From assembly GCF_021531375.1 (NCBI RefSeq), contig NZ_JADYTU010000020.1, forward strand, positions 1-33,734: DNA of 33,734 bases, written 5' to 3'. Every line of letters begins with the position of its first letter. Within the stretch, counting starts at the first letter, position 1. The notes beneath the pieces are model-generated. The model had not been told where the DNA came from. It saw only the letters and a list, made by a program, of their open reading frames with translations, and searched no databases. This DNA comes from Pseudoflavonifractor phocaeensis (GTDB lineage: Bacteria > Bacillota > Clostridia > Oscillospirales > Oscillospiraceae). Shown here in pieces: positions 22,839 to 30,718 of this stretch. The position numbers were made by a program, and so were the translations under genes.

Positions 22839-25151
22839 TCAGGGGCCCGCTGTTCCCCCGGACCGGACCACCACCGTCCCCTGGAGGTCGGTGCGGTAGA
22901 TGTCCGCTCCAAACTCGGCCAGCCGCTCCAAGGTCTCCTGGGCCGGGTGGCCGTAGCGGTTGCTCCTGCCCACAGAGATGACGGCCATCTCGGGCCGGAC
23001 GGTCTCCAGCAGTTCCGGCGTGGTGGAGTACCGTGAGCCGTGGTGCCCCGCCACCAGCAGTTCCACGTCGGGCAGATCGGCGTGGTCCAGCAGCAGCTGT
23101 TCCGCCTGCCCGCCCATATCCCCGGTGAGCAGCACGTCAAAGTCTCCGGCGGAAGCCAGGACGGTGAGCCCCAGCTCGTTGGTATCGGCCCCCTGGCCCA
23201 GGGGCGCGTACAAGGTAAATTCCTGATCCTCCCCCAGGGAGATGTGGGTGTCCTCCCGGATGAACCAGACCTCCATTTTCTTCTCCTCTGCCAGCTCCAG
23301 GATCTCCCGGCGCAGAGGGTCGCCCTCCTCCACGTCGGGCAGGGCGATGGCGGACACGTCCATCCGCTTCAAAAGCTGAGGGATGCCGTTGGCGTGGTCC
23401 GTATGGTAGTGAGACACCACCAGAAGATCCAGGGAAAACCGGCCCAGGGATTGGATATAGTCCGCCGCCACGTCGCCGGCATTGTCCGGACCGTCTCCGC
23501 CGCAGTCCACCAGGGTCAGATAGTTCCCCGCGCTGAGCAGGACGCTCTGGCCCTGGCCCACGTCCAGCACCGCCGCCGTCAGCTCTCCCGTCCGGAAGGT
23601 CAGGGAGGTAAACAGGACGCAGACAGCCAGGGTGCCAAGACCGGAGGCCAGGGGAAAGATCATCCGCCTCCTGCCCTTGGATAAAAGGGTCACGGCCACA
23701 AGCAGGCACAGGAACACCACCCATGCCCGGTAATAGAAGGAGTGCAGCGGAATGGAGGCCATGGGCAGGCGGCCCAAGCCCTCCACCACCCGAACCAGCC
23801 AGCGGGCAATAGCTGTAAAGGGAATTGCCAGCACAGTGGCCGGACCGGGCAGAAAGATGCCCGTCAGTCCGACGGCCAGCCCGCCCAGGAACAGCAGAGC
23901 CACCGCCCACAGGGTGAACAGGTTGGACAGCGGGGCGATCAGGGAGAAGGACTGAAAATGCAGGGCCACCAGAGGCACCGTCAACACCGAGGCCCCCAGG
24001 GTGGCGCACAGGACAGACACCAAAAACCGGGGCGCCTTGACCAGCTGGCGGACCAGCCAGCGCTTGGACCGCCTGTCCAGTCTCAGCTTACGCAGCATCC
24101 AGCCCTGGATGCTGTCTGATACCATCAGGATGCCCGCCACGGCCCCAAAGGACAGCTGAAGCCCCACATGGGCGGCGGAAAAGGGATTCCACAGCAACAG
24201 GAGCATCAGGGCAAAGGCCAGGGCCGTGGGGCCATCCCGCTCCCGGCCCAAGAGGGGTGCGATCTGGAGCAGGAGGATCATCACCGCCGCCCGGGTCACC
24301 GAGGGGGTGTTGCCCGCCACTCCGCAAAACAGCAGCACAAACAGGCTGGTCACCAGGGCGGTACTCCGCTTTCCCCGCCCGAGCAGGGCGGAGACCATGG
24401 CGGCCAGAAAGGCCAGGTGCATTCCGGACACCGCCACCGTATGGGACAGGCCCACCCGCTGCAAAGAGCTGGTAAATTCGTCGGTCAGGCTGTCCCGGTT
24501 TCCGGTGACCAGGCCCCGGATCACCGGCGACACGTCCTCCGGAAAGGCGGCGTCAATGCCCTGCTTCAAATACTTGGACAGCACCGCCGGCCAATACCGG
24601 AGGGGGATCCGCTCCGGCCGTTGGAGCTCCAGCCCGCCGTAAGTCTTGGCCCGGAGAAAAATGCCCTTGGCGGTGTAGTAGGTGATCTCCTCCCCGGAGA
24701 AGGTCCGGTCTCCCAGGGTCCCGTGGGCCACCACGGAGATCCGGTCCCCGGGGCGCAGGTCCGCCCCCTGTCCGTCCAAATAGAGGATAACAGACAGTCG
24801 GACAAAGGAGTCGGTATCCGCCCGGACCAAGACGGAGTATCCGTAATCGGTTGATTGAGGCCAATCGGCCACAGTAGCCGACAGGCGGACGGTGCGCCCG
24901 TCCAGCTCCCGGGCGGGTCCAAAAAAGACGGCGCTGTAGGCCGCCGTCCAAAGCAGTCCCAGAGACAGCCCGGCACACAGGAGGGTACAAAACCTCCGGG
25001 GCCTGGTCCGTCTCCGCAGCACCAGCCACGCGCCCACCGCCAGCAGGGCCAGCAGACCTCCTCCGGGCAGCAGGAGCCCCTCCGGCAGCAGGTAATTGGC
25101 AAGGAAGACCGCCCCCGAAAAGGAGAAGGCAAAAATGGCAAGTATTCGCAT
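22839..25151 (-). CDS. comEC: DNA internalization competence protein ComEC/Rec2
   Basis: ComEC forms the inner-membrane channel for single-stranded DNA uptake. The 770-residue protein has N-terminal membrane helices and a DUF4131-like region, then the competence domain with SLTDEFTSSLQRVGLSHTVAVSGMHLAFLAAMV. A C-terminal metallo-beta-lactamase domain has LDVGQGQSVLLSAG, LVDCGGDG and the HYHTDH metal motif. All three parts are intact at full length. comEA is not in the window. It is 36 bases downstream of rarA and probably co-transcribed with rarA and holA. Confidence 0.96.
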   Translation of the reverse strand: MRILAIFAFSFSGAVFLANYLLPEGLLLPGGGLLALLAVGAWLVLRRRTRPRRFCTLLCAGLSLGLLWTAAYSAVFFGPARELDGRTVRLSATVADWPQSTDYGYSVLVRADTDSFVRLSVILYLDGQGADLRPGDRISVVAHGTLGDRTFSGEEITYYTAKGIFLRAKTYGGLELQRPERIPLRYWPAVLSKYLKQGIDAAFPEDVSPVIRGLVTGNRDSLTDEFTSSLQRVGLSHTVAVSGMHLAFLAAMVSALLGRGKRSTALVTSLFVLLFCGVAGNTPSVTRAAVMILLLQIAPLLGRERDGPTALAFALMLLLLWNPFSAAHVGLQLSFGAVAGILMVSDSIQGWMLRKLRLDRRSKRWLVRQLVKAPRFLVSVLCATLGASVLTVPLVALHFQSFSLIAPLSNLFTLWAVALLFLGGLAVGLTGIFLPGPATVLAIPFTAIARWLVRVVEGLGRLPMASIPLHSFYYRAWVVFLCLLVAVTLLSKGRRRMIFPLASGLGTLAVCVLFTSLTFRTGELTAAVLDVGQGQSVLLSAGNYLTLVDCGGDGPDNAGDVAADYIQSLGRFSLDLLVVSHYHTDHANGIPQLLKRMDVSAIALPDVEEGDPLRREILELAEEKKMEVWFIREDTHISLGEDQEFTLYAPLGQGADTNELGLTVLASAGDFDVLLTGDMGGQAEQLLLDHADLPDVELLVAGHHGSRYSTTPELLETVRPEMAVISVGRSNRYGHPAQETLERLAEFGADIYRTDLQGTVVVRSGGTAGP

Positions 25152-25187
25152 GGAGCCCTCTCCTCCCGGTCATAATATTGGCGGCTC

Positions 25188-26465
25188 TCAGGGCTTCCCG
25201 CCCTGCTTCTTCAGTTCATCCCAGTACCGCTTGGCGGCCTGTTCGGTCTTGTTGTCCCCGAAGCGGTAATAGCAGGCCCCCTTCAGCTCGTCCGGCAGGT
25301 ACTGCTGCGCCACCCAATGGCCGGGGAAGTCGTGGGGATACAGGTAGCCCTGCTCCCGCTCCAAGCCGGAGGAATCGGCGTGGACGTTCTGGAGCTGCCG
25401 GGGGATATCTCCGGCCTTGCCGCCCCGAACGTCGGCCATCGCGGCGGCGATGCCCTCATAGACCGAGTTGGACTTGGGGGAGGTGGCCAGCAGCACCACC
25501 GCCTGGGCCAGGGGCAGCCGGGCCTCAGGCAGCCCCAGCTGGAGGGCGTTATCCACACATGCCTTGACGATGGGCACCGCCATGGGGTAGGCCATGCCCA
25601 CATCCTCGCTGGCCGAGCACAGGATGCGTCGGATGGCGGTGATCATGTCCCCCGCCTCCAGCAGACGGGCCAGATAGTGCAGGGCAGCGTCCGGATCAGA
25701 CCCCCGCATGGACTTCATCAGGGCGGAGGCGATGTCAAAATGGGCGTCTCCCTCCCGGTCGTAGCGCATCGCCGACTTCTGGGCCACGGTCCGGGCGTCC
25801 TCCATGGTGACAAGGAGTTTTCCTTGCTGGCGCTTGGCGGCGTTCAGCAAAAGCTCGATGGCGTTCATGGCCTTTCGGATATCTCCGCCGCAGGCCCAGG
25901 CAATATGCTCCTTTACACCCTCCTCGCAGACCGCTTCCGCTCCCAGCCGCTTCTCCATGATGGAGATCCCCCGCTGGACGGCAGGGAGGGCGTCCTCCGC
26001 CGTGATCTGCTTGAACTCAAAGACGGTGGACCGGGACAGCACCGCCCCAAAAACGGCAAAAAACGGGTTCTCCGTGGTGGAGGCGATGAGGGTGATCCGC
26101 CCGTCCTCCATAAACTCCAGCAGAGACTGCTGCTGTTTTTTGTTGAAGTACTGGATCTCGTCCAGGTACAGCAGCACCCCTTCCGGGGCCATGAGGGTGC
26201 CGATGTCCGCCATGATATCCTTGATGTCGGAGATGGAGGCGGTGGTGGCGTTGAGCCGGTGGAGGGGCCGGTTGGTCCGCTGGGCAATGATATTGGCCAC
26301 CGTGGTCTTGCCCGTCCCCGAAGGGCCGTAAAAAATCAGGTTGGGGACATTGCCCCCCTCGATGATCCGGCGGAGCAGGCCGTCCCTGCCCAGAATATGC
26401 CGCTGACCCACCACATCGTCCAGGGTCTGGGGCCGTATCTCATCCGCCAAAGGGCGGTACGCCAT
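25188..26465 (-). CDS. rarA: Replication-associated recombination ATPase RarA (MgsA)
   Basis: RarA is a clamp-loader-like AAA+ ATPase that acts at stalled forks. The 425-residue product starts PLADEIRPQTLDDVVGQRHILG, a family signature. Walker A GPSGTGKT is near residue 49, LLYLDEIQYF is Walker B near residue 98, and SRSTVFEFK follows. The C-terminal tetramerisation region (GSDPDAALHYLARLLEAG and CSASEDVGMA) is complete. The start has GGGAG 7 bases upstream. It begins a rarA-comEC-holA string. Confidence 0.96.
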   Translation of the reverse strand: MAYRPLADEIRPQTLDDVVGQRHILGRDGLLRRIIEGGNVPNLIFYGPSGTGKTTVANIIAQRTNRPLHRLNATTASISDIKDIMADIGTLMAPEGVLLYLDEIQYFNKKQQQSLLEFMEDGRITLIASTTENPFFAVFGAVLSRSTVFEFKQITAEDALPAVQRGISIMEKRLGAEAVCEEGVKEHIAWACGGDIRKAMNAIELLLNAAKRQQGKLLVTMEDARTVAQKSAMRYDREGDAHFDIASALMKSMRGSDPDAALHYLARLLEAGDMITAIRRILCSASEDVGMAYPMAVPIVKACVDNALQLGLPEARLPLAQAVVLLATSPKSNSVYEGIAAAMADVRGGKAGDIPRQLQNVHADSSGLEREQGYLYPHDFPGHWVAQQYLPDELKGACYYRFGDNKTEQAAKRYWDELKKQGGKP

Positions 26466-26522
26466 AAAAACACTCCCTTTCAGAGCTGTAAAGCCGATCC
26501 TTTTGTGATCCTGCGGCCAGCC

Positions 26523-27188
26523 TCAGCTTCCCGCCGCCGCCGTTTCGTTCAGACCGGCGGCCCGGCACATCTTCTCCTTGAAGAAGTGATTGACCACCGC
26601 CACCGAGCGGCCCACGCCCAGCATGGCCACGATGGTCCCGACGCCGATGCCCACCACATGGCCCACCGTCACCAGGCACAACAGACAGGTGAAGGTCACG
26701 CAGCCGATGTCAAAGATATTCTTGGCAAAGCCCTGATCTTTCCCGATCCGCTCCGCCAGGGCCTGGACGATCCCGTCCCCCGGATTGGGGACCAGACGCA
26801 TGTTCACCGTCATGGTGATCCCGACCCCGGTGACCGCAATGCCCAGGACCAGCACCGCCAGATTGGGGGTGAGGCCGTGGGTCAGCGGGTCATAGGCGAC
26901 GAACCTGTCGAACAGGTTCAGCAGCCGGCTGAACAGCAGACTGAAGGGCAGCTGCAGCAGGTCGTACCAGCGGCAGTTCTTCCCCCGCAGGACAAACTCC
27001 CCCGCCACGAAAAGGCAGTACAGCACAAAGGTGGCGTCGCCCAGGCTGACTCCCAAAATCTGCGCGGCGCTGTAAGACACCGACAGGATGGGGGCCACCC
27101 CCATTCCGGTTTTCGTATTCAGGGTCAGGCCCAGGGCCAGCACCAAGATCCCCGCGCCGTAAATGGCGCCGCGATAAAAGCGTTTCAT
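26523..27188 (-). CDS. YczE/YitT-like integral membrane protein (DUF6198-type)
   Basis: The 221-residue protein has about five membrane helices. It resembles YczE-like proteins: FYRGAIYGAGILVLALGLTLNTKTGMGVAPILSVSYSAAQ at the start, then MRLVPNPGDGIVQALAERIG and GVGTIVAMLGVGRSVAVVN. In Bacillus YczE has been linked to lipopeptide production, but the family is broad and the function here is unknown. The ATG at 27188 overlaps the nth stop by 4 bases. The longer frame to 27302 runs antisense-like through nth and is not used. Confidence 0.75.
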   Translation of the reverse strand: MKRFYRGAIYGAGILVLALGLTLNTKTGMGVAPILSVSYSAAQILGVSLGDATFVLYCLFVAGEFVLRGKNCRWYDLLQLPFSLLFSRLLNLFDRFVAYDPLTHGLTPNLAVLVLGIAVTGVGITMTVNMRLVPNPGDGIVQALAERIGKDQGFAKNIFDIGCVTFTCLLCLVTVGHVVGIGVGTIVAMLGVGRSVAVVNHFFKEKMCRAAGLNETAAAGS

Positions 27189-27871
27189 TCCAGCGCCTTC
27201 TTTGCTTCTGATTTCTGGGGCTCCTCCCCGCCATTTTTGGCAAAATGATCGCACCAGGGACGCAGGGTACAGCTCTGGCACTGGGGCCGCCGGGCGATAC
27301 ACACCGCCCGCCCGTGGAGGACCAGCCGGTGGCAGAAGTCGTTGGACTCCTCTGGAGGCAAAATGGCCCGCAGCTGCTGTTCCACCTTGCCCGGGTCCTT
27401 GGACCCGTCGGTAAGACCCAGCAGTCCGGAGATTCGGATGCAGTGGGTGTCCGCCACCACCACGCCGGGGGTGTGGTATACGTCCCCCAGGATCAGGTTG
27501 GCGGTCTTTCTCCCCACGCCGGGCAGCCGGAGCAGGTCCTCCATGGTGTCCGGCACCCTTCCGCCGTACTCCCGGAGCAGCATTTGGGAGGCCAGGACGA
27601 TATCCCGCGCCTTGGCCCGGAAAAAGCCGGTGGAGTGGATGTACTCCTCCACCTCTCCGATATCTGCCTGGGCCAGGGATTCCAGGGTGGGGAACCGGGC
27701 AAAGAGGGCCGGGGTCACCTTGTTGACCCGCTCATCGGTACACTGGGCCGCCAGACGGACCGAAAAAAGCAGCTCATAGTCCTTTTTGTACTCCAGGGAA
27801 CAGATGCCCTCCGGATACAGCTTCTTCAATGCCTCCACGATGGCCCAGACCTGAGCCTGCGTCTTTTTCAT
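27185..27871 (-). CDS. nth: Endonuclease III (DNA glycosylase/AP lyase)
   Basis: Nth removes oxidised pyrimidines and nicks AP sites. The 228-residue product has the helix-hairpin-helix LPGVGRKTANLILGD with the catalytic Lys. The catalytic Asp is in VVVADTHCIRI. A C-terminal [4Fe-4S] loop has the spacing C-x6-C-x2-C-x5-C (CIARRPQCQSCTLRPWC). The ATG at 27871 gives normal length and follows a GGAG sequence; an in-frame extension to 28072 crosses the predicted promoter. It leads a two-gene unit with the YczE-like gene. Confidence 0.96.
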   Translation of the reverse strand: MKKTQAQVWAIVEALKKLYPEGICSLEYKKDYELLFSVRLAAQCTDERVNKVTPALFARFPTLESLAQADIGEVEEYIHSTGFFRAKARDIVLASQMLLREYGGRVPDTMEDLLRLPGVGRKTANLILGDVYHTPGVVVADTHCIRISGLLGLTDGSKDPGKVEQQLRAILPPEESNDFCHRLVLHGRAVCIARRPQCQSCTLRPWCDHFAKNGGEEPQKSEAKKALE

Positions 27872-27927
27872 CTCTCCGTCACTCCCATGCCGCGTTTTCT
27901 CAAAGGGGCGGTGCAAGTTATTTTTAT

Positions 27928-27956
27928 ATGATACCACACTTCCATGAAATTTTCGA
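27928..27956 (-). promoter_or_regulatory. Probable promoter of nth
   Basis: On the minus strand TCGAAA (27951-27956), 17 bases, TATCAT (27928-27933), about 55 bases before the nth ATG. Confidence 0.55.
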
Positions 27957-28078
27957 CTGCTTTTTTTACCTGGGCTTGTCCAAAAATTTGGCACCATGGG
28001 CCTCAAAATTTCCCGGAAATGAAAAATCCATGGCCGTCCTGCAGGGCGGAGTCTTGCCTTCTCCCTATCCAAGCCCGC

Positions 28079-28113
28079 AAAATTTGCCCAGGGGCCGTAG
28101 GCCCCTGGGCAAA
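28079..28113 (-). terminator. Terminator after the class V aminotransferase gene
   Basis: A 14-bp stem (TTTGCCCAGGGGCC and complement) has a GTA loop and is followed on the minus strand by ATTTT. It lies 20 bases after the gene. The rest of the 262-base gap before nth holds the nth promoter and leader. Confidence 0.85.
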
Positions 28114-28133
28114 CGAGGGAAAAGAGGAGCTTT

Positions 28134-29258
28134 TCACCTGCCGGTCAGCTGTTCCATGGCCCGGAGGAACTGGCGGACCTCCCAGTCCTGGTTGAAGGGG
28201 GAGACGCTGGCCCGGACGGTGCCGGTCTCCAGAGTCCCCGCGGTCTTGTGGGCAAGAGGAGCGCAGTGGAGCCCGGCCCGGAGTGCGAATCCCCGGTCTC
28301 CCAGGAGCTCCCCCAGTTCCTCACAGTCCCGGCCCTCCGGCAGGAAGGACAGCACCCCTGCCTGTGCCTCCGGGTCCTCCGACAGAAAGACCCGGAGCCC
28401 CGCCATGCCGGCCAGTCCGGCTCCCATCCGGCGGATGAGGCGCCGCTCCTGGCGGGCGATGTTCCGGATCCCCTGCCGGCGGACAAAGCGAAGGCCCTCC
28501 AGCAGGCCGGCGATCCCGGTGATATTATGGGTGCCCGCCTCCAGTTGGTCAGGCAGAAAGTCGGGCATGGTCTGGAGGATGGATTGGCTGCCCGTCCCCC
28601 CCTCCAGCAGCGGTTCCGCCTCCCTGCCGCACAGCAGCAGGCCCGTGCCCTGAGGGCCAAGGAGGCCCTTGTGTCCCGGCATGGCCACGAAGGCGGCTCC
28701 CAGGGCCTGGAAGTCCAGCGGCAGACACCCCGCCGACTGGGCGGCGTCCACAATGAGGGGCACCCCCCGGTCCCGGCACAGGGCGGCGATCTCCTCCAGC
28801 GGCAGGACAAAGCCGAAGACGTTAGACACATGGGTGCAGACCGCCGCGTCCGCTCCCTGGTCCAGAGCCTGGCGGAAGGCCTCCGTCATGGCGTGCTGGT
28901 CAAAAAGAGGGGCCTCGGCCACCCGGAGTTCCACCTTCGGAATGGCATAAAGGGGCCGGGTCACCGCATTATGCTCATAGCCAGAGATGACCACCCGGCT
29001 GCCCGGCTTCACCAGGGTCTTGATGGCGATATTCAGGGCGTGGGTCGTATTAAAGGTAAAGACCACCTGCTCCGGAGAGGGCACATGGAACAGGGCCGCG
29101 GCCTCCTCCCGGCAGGCAAAGGCCGTCTCCGAGGCGGCCATAGCGGGCTTGTGTCCCCCCCTGCCTGGGCTGGCCAGGTGATTGATGGCCCGGGCGGCGG
29201 CCCGGGCCACCGCGGGCGGTTTTTGCAATGTGGTGGCGGCGCTGTCCAAATAGATCAC
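28134..29258 (-). CDS. Class V aminotransferase, cysteine desulfurase/selenocysteine lyase-like
   Basis: The 374-residue PLP enzyme starts IYLDSAATTLQKPPAV. It has TFNTTHALNIAIKTL, the DAAQSAG motif, the PLP lysine in MPGHKGLLGPQGTG, and an active-site loop Cys in RAGLHCAPLAHK. This pattern fits the SufS/Csd-like desulfurase or selenocysteine-lyase branch rather than housekeeping IscS. The start is GTG at 29258, chosen for AGGAGG 7 bases upstream and because GTGA overlaps the DUF3343 stop. The adjacent Se/S-carrier-like gene suggests it hands sulfur or selenium to that partner (inference). Confidence 0.88.
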   Translation of the reverse strand: MIYLDSAATTLQKPPAVARAAARAINHLASPGRGGHKPAMAASETAFACREEAAALFHVPSPEQVVFTFNTTHALNIAIKTLVKPGSRVVISGYEHNAVTRPLYAIPKVELRVAEAPLFDQHAMTEAFRQALDQGADAAVCTHVSNVFGFVLPLEEIAALCRDRGVPLIVDAAQSAGCLPLDFQALGAAFVAMPGHKGLLGPQGTGLLLCGREAEPLLEGGTGSQSILQTMPDFLPDQLEAGTHNITGIAGLLEGLRFVRRQGIRNIARQERRLIRRMGAGLAGMAGLRVFLSEDPEAQAGVLSFLPEGRDCEELGELLGDRGFALRAGLHCAPLAHKTAGTLETGTVRASVSPFNQDWEVRQFLRAMEQLTGR

Positions 29259-29509
29259 AATTCCACCTCCTGGTAGCTTCCGTCCCCGGCGGTGATGAAG
29301 ATCCGTTTGGGCGACAGCTCCGCCCGCTGTAAGATCCGAAGCGCTTCGGGCAGACTGCGCTGGGACACCTTGACGGAATGGCTGCACCCCTCCCCCGCAA
29401 TGCTCTTAGGAGAGCGCAGGATGCGGGCCGTAATCCCTCCCCGCTCCAGAGCGGCGGCGGTCCGCTGTGCATGGGTCAAGGAGCGGCACACAATGAGATA
29501 GTAGAGCAT
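29255..29509 (-). CDS. DUF3343 putative Se/S carrier-like protein
   Basis: The 84-residue protein matches the small DUF3343 (Se_S_carrier) family: YYLIVCRSLTHAQRTAAALE at the start, SIAGEGCSHSVKVS in the middle and PKRIFITAGDGSYQEV at the end. Cys42 in GEGCSHS fits the conserved Cys proposed to carry persulfide or selenide. The gene is translationally coupled to the class V aminotransferase by a GTGA overlap, a recurrent pairing in anaerobes. No selD, selA or selB is in the window, so sulfur handling is equally possible. Confidence 0.85.
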   Translation of the reverse strand: MLYYLIVCRSLTHAQRTAAALERGGITARILRSPKSIAGEGCSHSVKVSQRSLPEALRILQRAELSPKRIFITAGDGSYQEVEL

Positions 29510-29626
29510 AGCATAGTTCCTTTCCTGAACGGCGGCGGCATCCGGGGCTCCGGAGCCGCCGGGAGAGAACTCGCCTCTCTATCTACAGTGTATGTGACCG
29601 CCCCGGCTACGGTGCCTCAAAACAAC

Positions 29627-29650
29627 AAAAAAGGCCCGCCGGTTTCGGGC
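29627..29650 (-). terminator. Weak terminator just outside the left end of the inserted element
   Basis: GCCCG and CGGGC arms (29634-29638, 29646-29650) are followed on the minus strand by a six-T tract. The short stem makes it weak. Between here and 29509 I see only GC-rich leader of the DUF3343 gene and no certain promoter. Confidence 0.45.
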
Positions 29651-29667
29651 GTTATTCATAAGACAGT

Positions 29668-29709
29668 AAAAATTTTCAAAAGGCGTGACTTTCGTGGTCA
29701 CGCCTTTTG
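29668..29709 (-). terminator. Hairpin and T tract at the left end of the element (terminator for the DUF1275 gene)
   Basis: A 13-bp stem CAAAAGGCGTGAC/complement (29677-29709) is followed on the minus strand by AAAATTTTTAC. It is the first strong stop after the DUF1275 gene and adjoins the left terminal repeat. Confidence 0.65.
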
Positions 29710-29722
29710 CCATAAGAGGATA

Positions 29723-29860
29723 GCTGCAAAGCAGCGCAAGGGATACAGTCCCTTGCGTGGAACTCAGTGACGTAAAACGCTCCGGGCATTTGAAGGTATC
29801 CGGGGTGTTTTGCCTCGCAAGCGCACATACGGGGTTGCCCCGTACAGAAGTGCGCCCTTG
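29723..29860. other. Candidate transfer origin (oriT) with IncQ/MOBQ-like nick region
   Basis: Successive hairpins lie at 29723-29735, 29735-29757, 29773-29811 and 29829-29843 (ACGGGG-TTG-CCCCGT). The last is followed by AGAAGTGCGCCCTTG. AAGTGCGCCCT (29848-29858) equals the nick-region core I recall for RSF1010-type oriT, where an inverted repeat also sits directly 5'. GCGCAC at 29821-29826 pairs with GTGCGC at 29850-29855, an outer arm. No relaxase gene is near, so it would need a helper in trans. Confidence 0.5.
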
Positions 29861-29882
29861 TATTTGTTTGACAAACAGGAAT

Positions 29883-30530
29883 TTACCGGTACTCCTTAAT
29901 CATCATTACGATAACGAAAGTTAAGAGTATTGTGGAGACCAAAATCGTTTTTATACCGAAGATATTCGATAGGACTCCTCCGATTCCGGCCCCGATTGCA
30001 AAAACTATAATTATACCCCAAAAATGAATTGCTTTATATAAAGATTCCTTATCCTTATTCCGGAGGTAATGTGATAAGCTTTCTGTTCCACTTCTCAGAT
30101 TTCCTATACACATAGTGCTCGCATATCCGTACCCATGTACTTTTCTGAAAGTTTGCACCTGCATAGCACATGAAAAGGAAACTAACATATTGGCAATCAT
30201 ATTTAATTTGAGCGGCATAAATCCGACAAGGCCAAGCATTAGCATTTCTATAAACAGAATGATTTGTCTCCAGTGTATGCCCTTACTGTTCTTGAACTTG
30301 TTTTCAATTTGCTCGGCAATAAAAATACCTGCAGCAAATGAAAGCAAAGGAAACATATAATGGAACCCCATAACCGCATTGCCTTGCATAAAATTCTGAC
30401 TCATCAGAACAACATTACCTGTTTGAGCATTTGCAAAAACGTGGTCTCTTACATTGTAAGTATATGCATCCTGAAATCCACCCGAAAACGACAAGATAGC
30501 ACTTAATCTAAAACTCTCTGATGTTTGCAA
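29883..30530 (-). CDS. DUF1275 (YoaK-like) membrane protein, AT-rich foreign gene
   Basis: The 215-residue protein has about six membrane helices and the DUF1275 signature SFSGGFQDAYTYNVRDHVFANAQTGNVVLMSQ at residues 14-45, plus KVHGYGYASTMCIGNLRSGTESL. The family function is unknown; transport has been suggested. The start is a TTG with GGAGGTG 10 bases upstream, and no ATG lies near. Base composition and AT-ending codons (for example ATA and TTA-rich) differ sharply from every neighbour. Together with the flanking inverted repeats this indicates recent acquisition. Confidence 0.88.
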   Translation of the reverse strand: MQTSESFRLSAILSFSGGFQDAYTYNVRDHVFANAQTGNVVLMSQNFMQGNAVMGFHYMFPLLSFAAGIFIAEQIENKFKNSKGIHWRQIILFIEMLMLGLVGFMPLKLNMIANMLVSFSCAMQVQTFRKVHGYGYASTMCIGNLRSGTESLSHYLRNKDKESLYKAIHFWGIIIVFAIGAGIGGVLSNIFGIKTILVSTILLTFVIVMMIKEYR

Positions 30531-30575
30531 TGTGAATAAACACCTCCAAAATTCCGATTTGTAGGCCTGCTCGGT

Positions 30576-30607
30576 CCTGTTTTATCACATAACAGGATAA
30601 AAAACAA
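30576..30607 (-). promoter_or_regulatory. Promoter and operator-like repeat of the DUF1275 gene
   Basis: On the minus strand TTGTTT (30602-30607), 17 bases, TAAAAC (30579-30584). An inverted repeat CCTGTT-N9-AACAGG (30576-30596) covers the -10 region and could be an operator. Confidence 0.5.
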
Positions 30608-30640
30608 GAACAGCCACAGCAGTTTATACTACTGTGACTG
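30600..30640 (-). terminator. Terminator-like hairpin at the right end of the element
   Basis: In the minus-strand RNA a 13-bp stem (30611-30640, two G-U pairs, AUAA loop) is followed by UUCUUGUUUUUU. It would stop ispF read-through and insulate the element gene; its T tract overlaps the -35 box of that gene. Confidence 0.65.
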
Positions 30641-30718
30641 TTAACTGTCTTATGAACACCGCATTTTCCCGGCGGACTCCAAAGTCCGCGATATTTCTCC
30701 GGCCCTTGGCCGGGAAGC

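Larger units (their letters stand above)
29655..30656. mobile_element. 1.0-kb AT-rich element with 13-bp terminal inverted repeats, carrying a DUF1275 gene and an oriT-like site
   Basis: TTCATAAGACAGT (29655-29667) and its exact complement (30644-30656) bound a segment whose gene is much richer in A+T than all neighbours. From left to right it holds a 13-bp hairpin, four more hairpins ending in a nick-site-like sequence (29821-29860), one gene (29883-30530, minus), its promoter, and a terminator-like hairpin next to the right end. There is no transposase, integrase or relaxase. I see no clear target duplication. It is inserted downstream of ispF. It resembles a non-autonomous passenger or a relic of a mobilisable element. 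Confidence 0.6.

Noticed and set aside
25317-27248. 643-codon plus-strand open frame across rarA, the YczE-like gene and nth
   Set aside because: Antisense shadow of three well-supported genes, with no start signal and no recognisable domain.
30672-30713. Two small GC hairpins after ispF as its terminator
   Set aside because: Stems are 6-7 bp and neither is followed by a T tract on the minus strand; the hairpin inside the element is a better stop.
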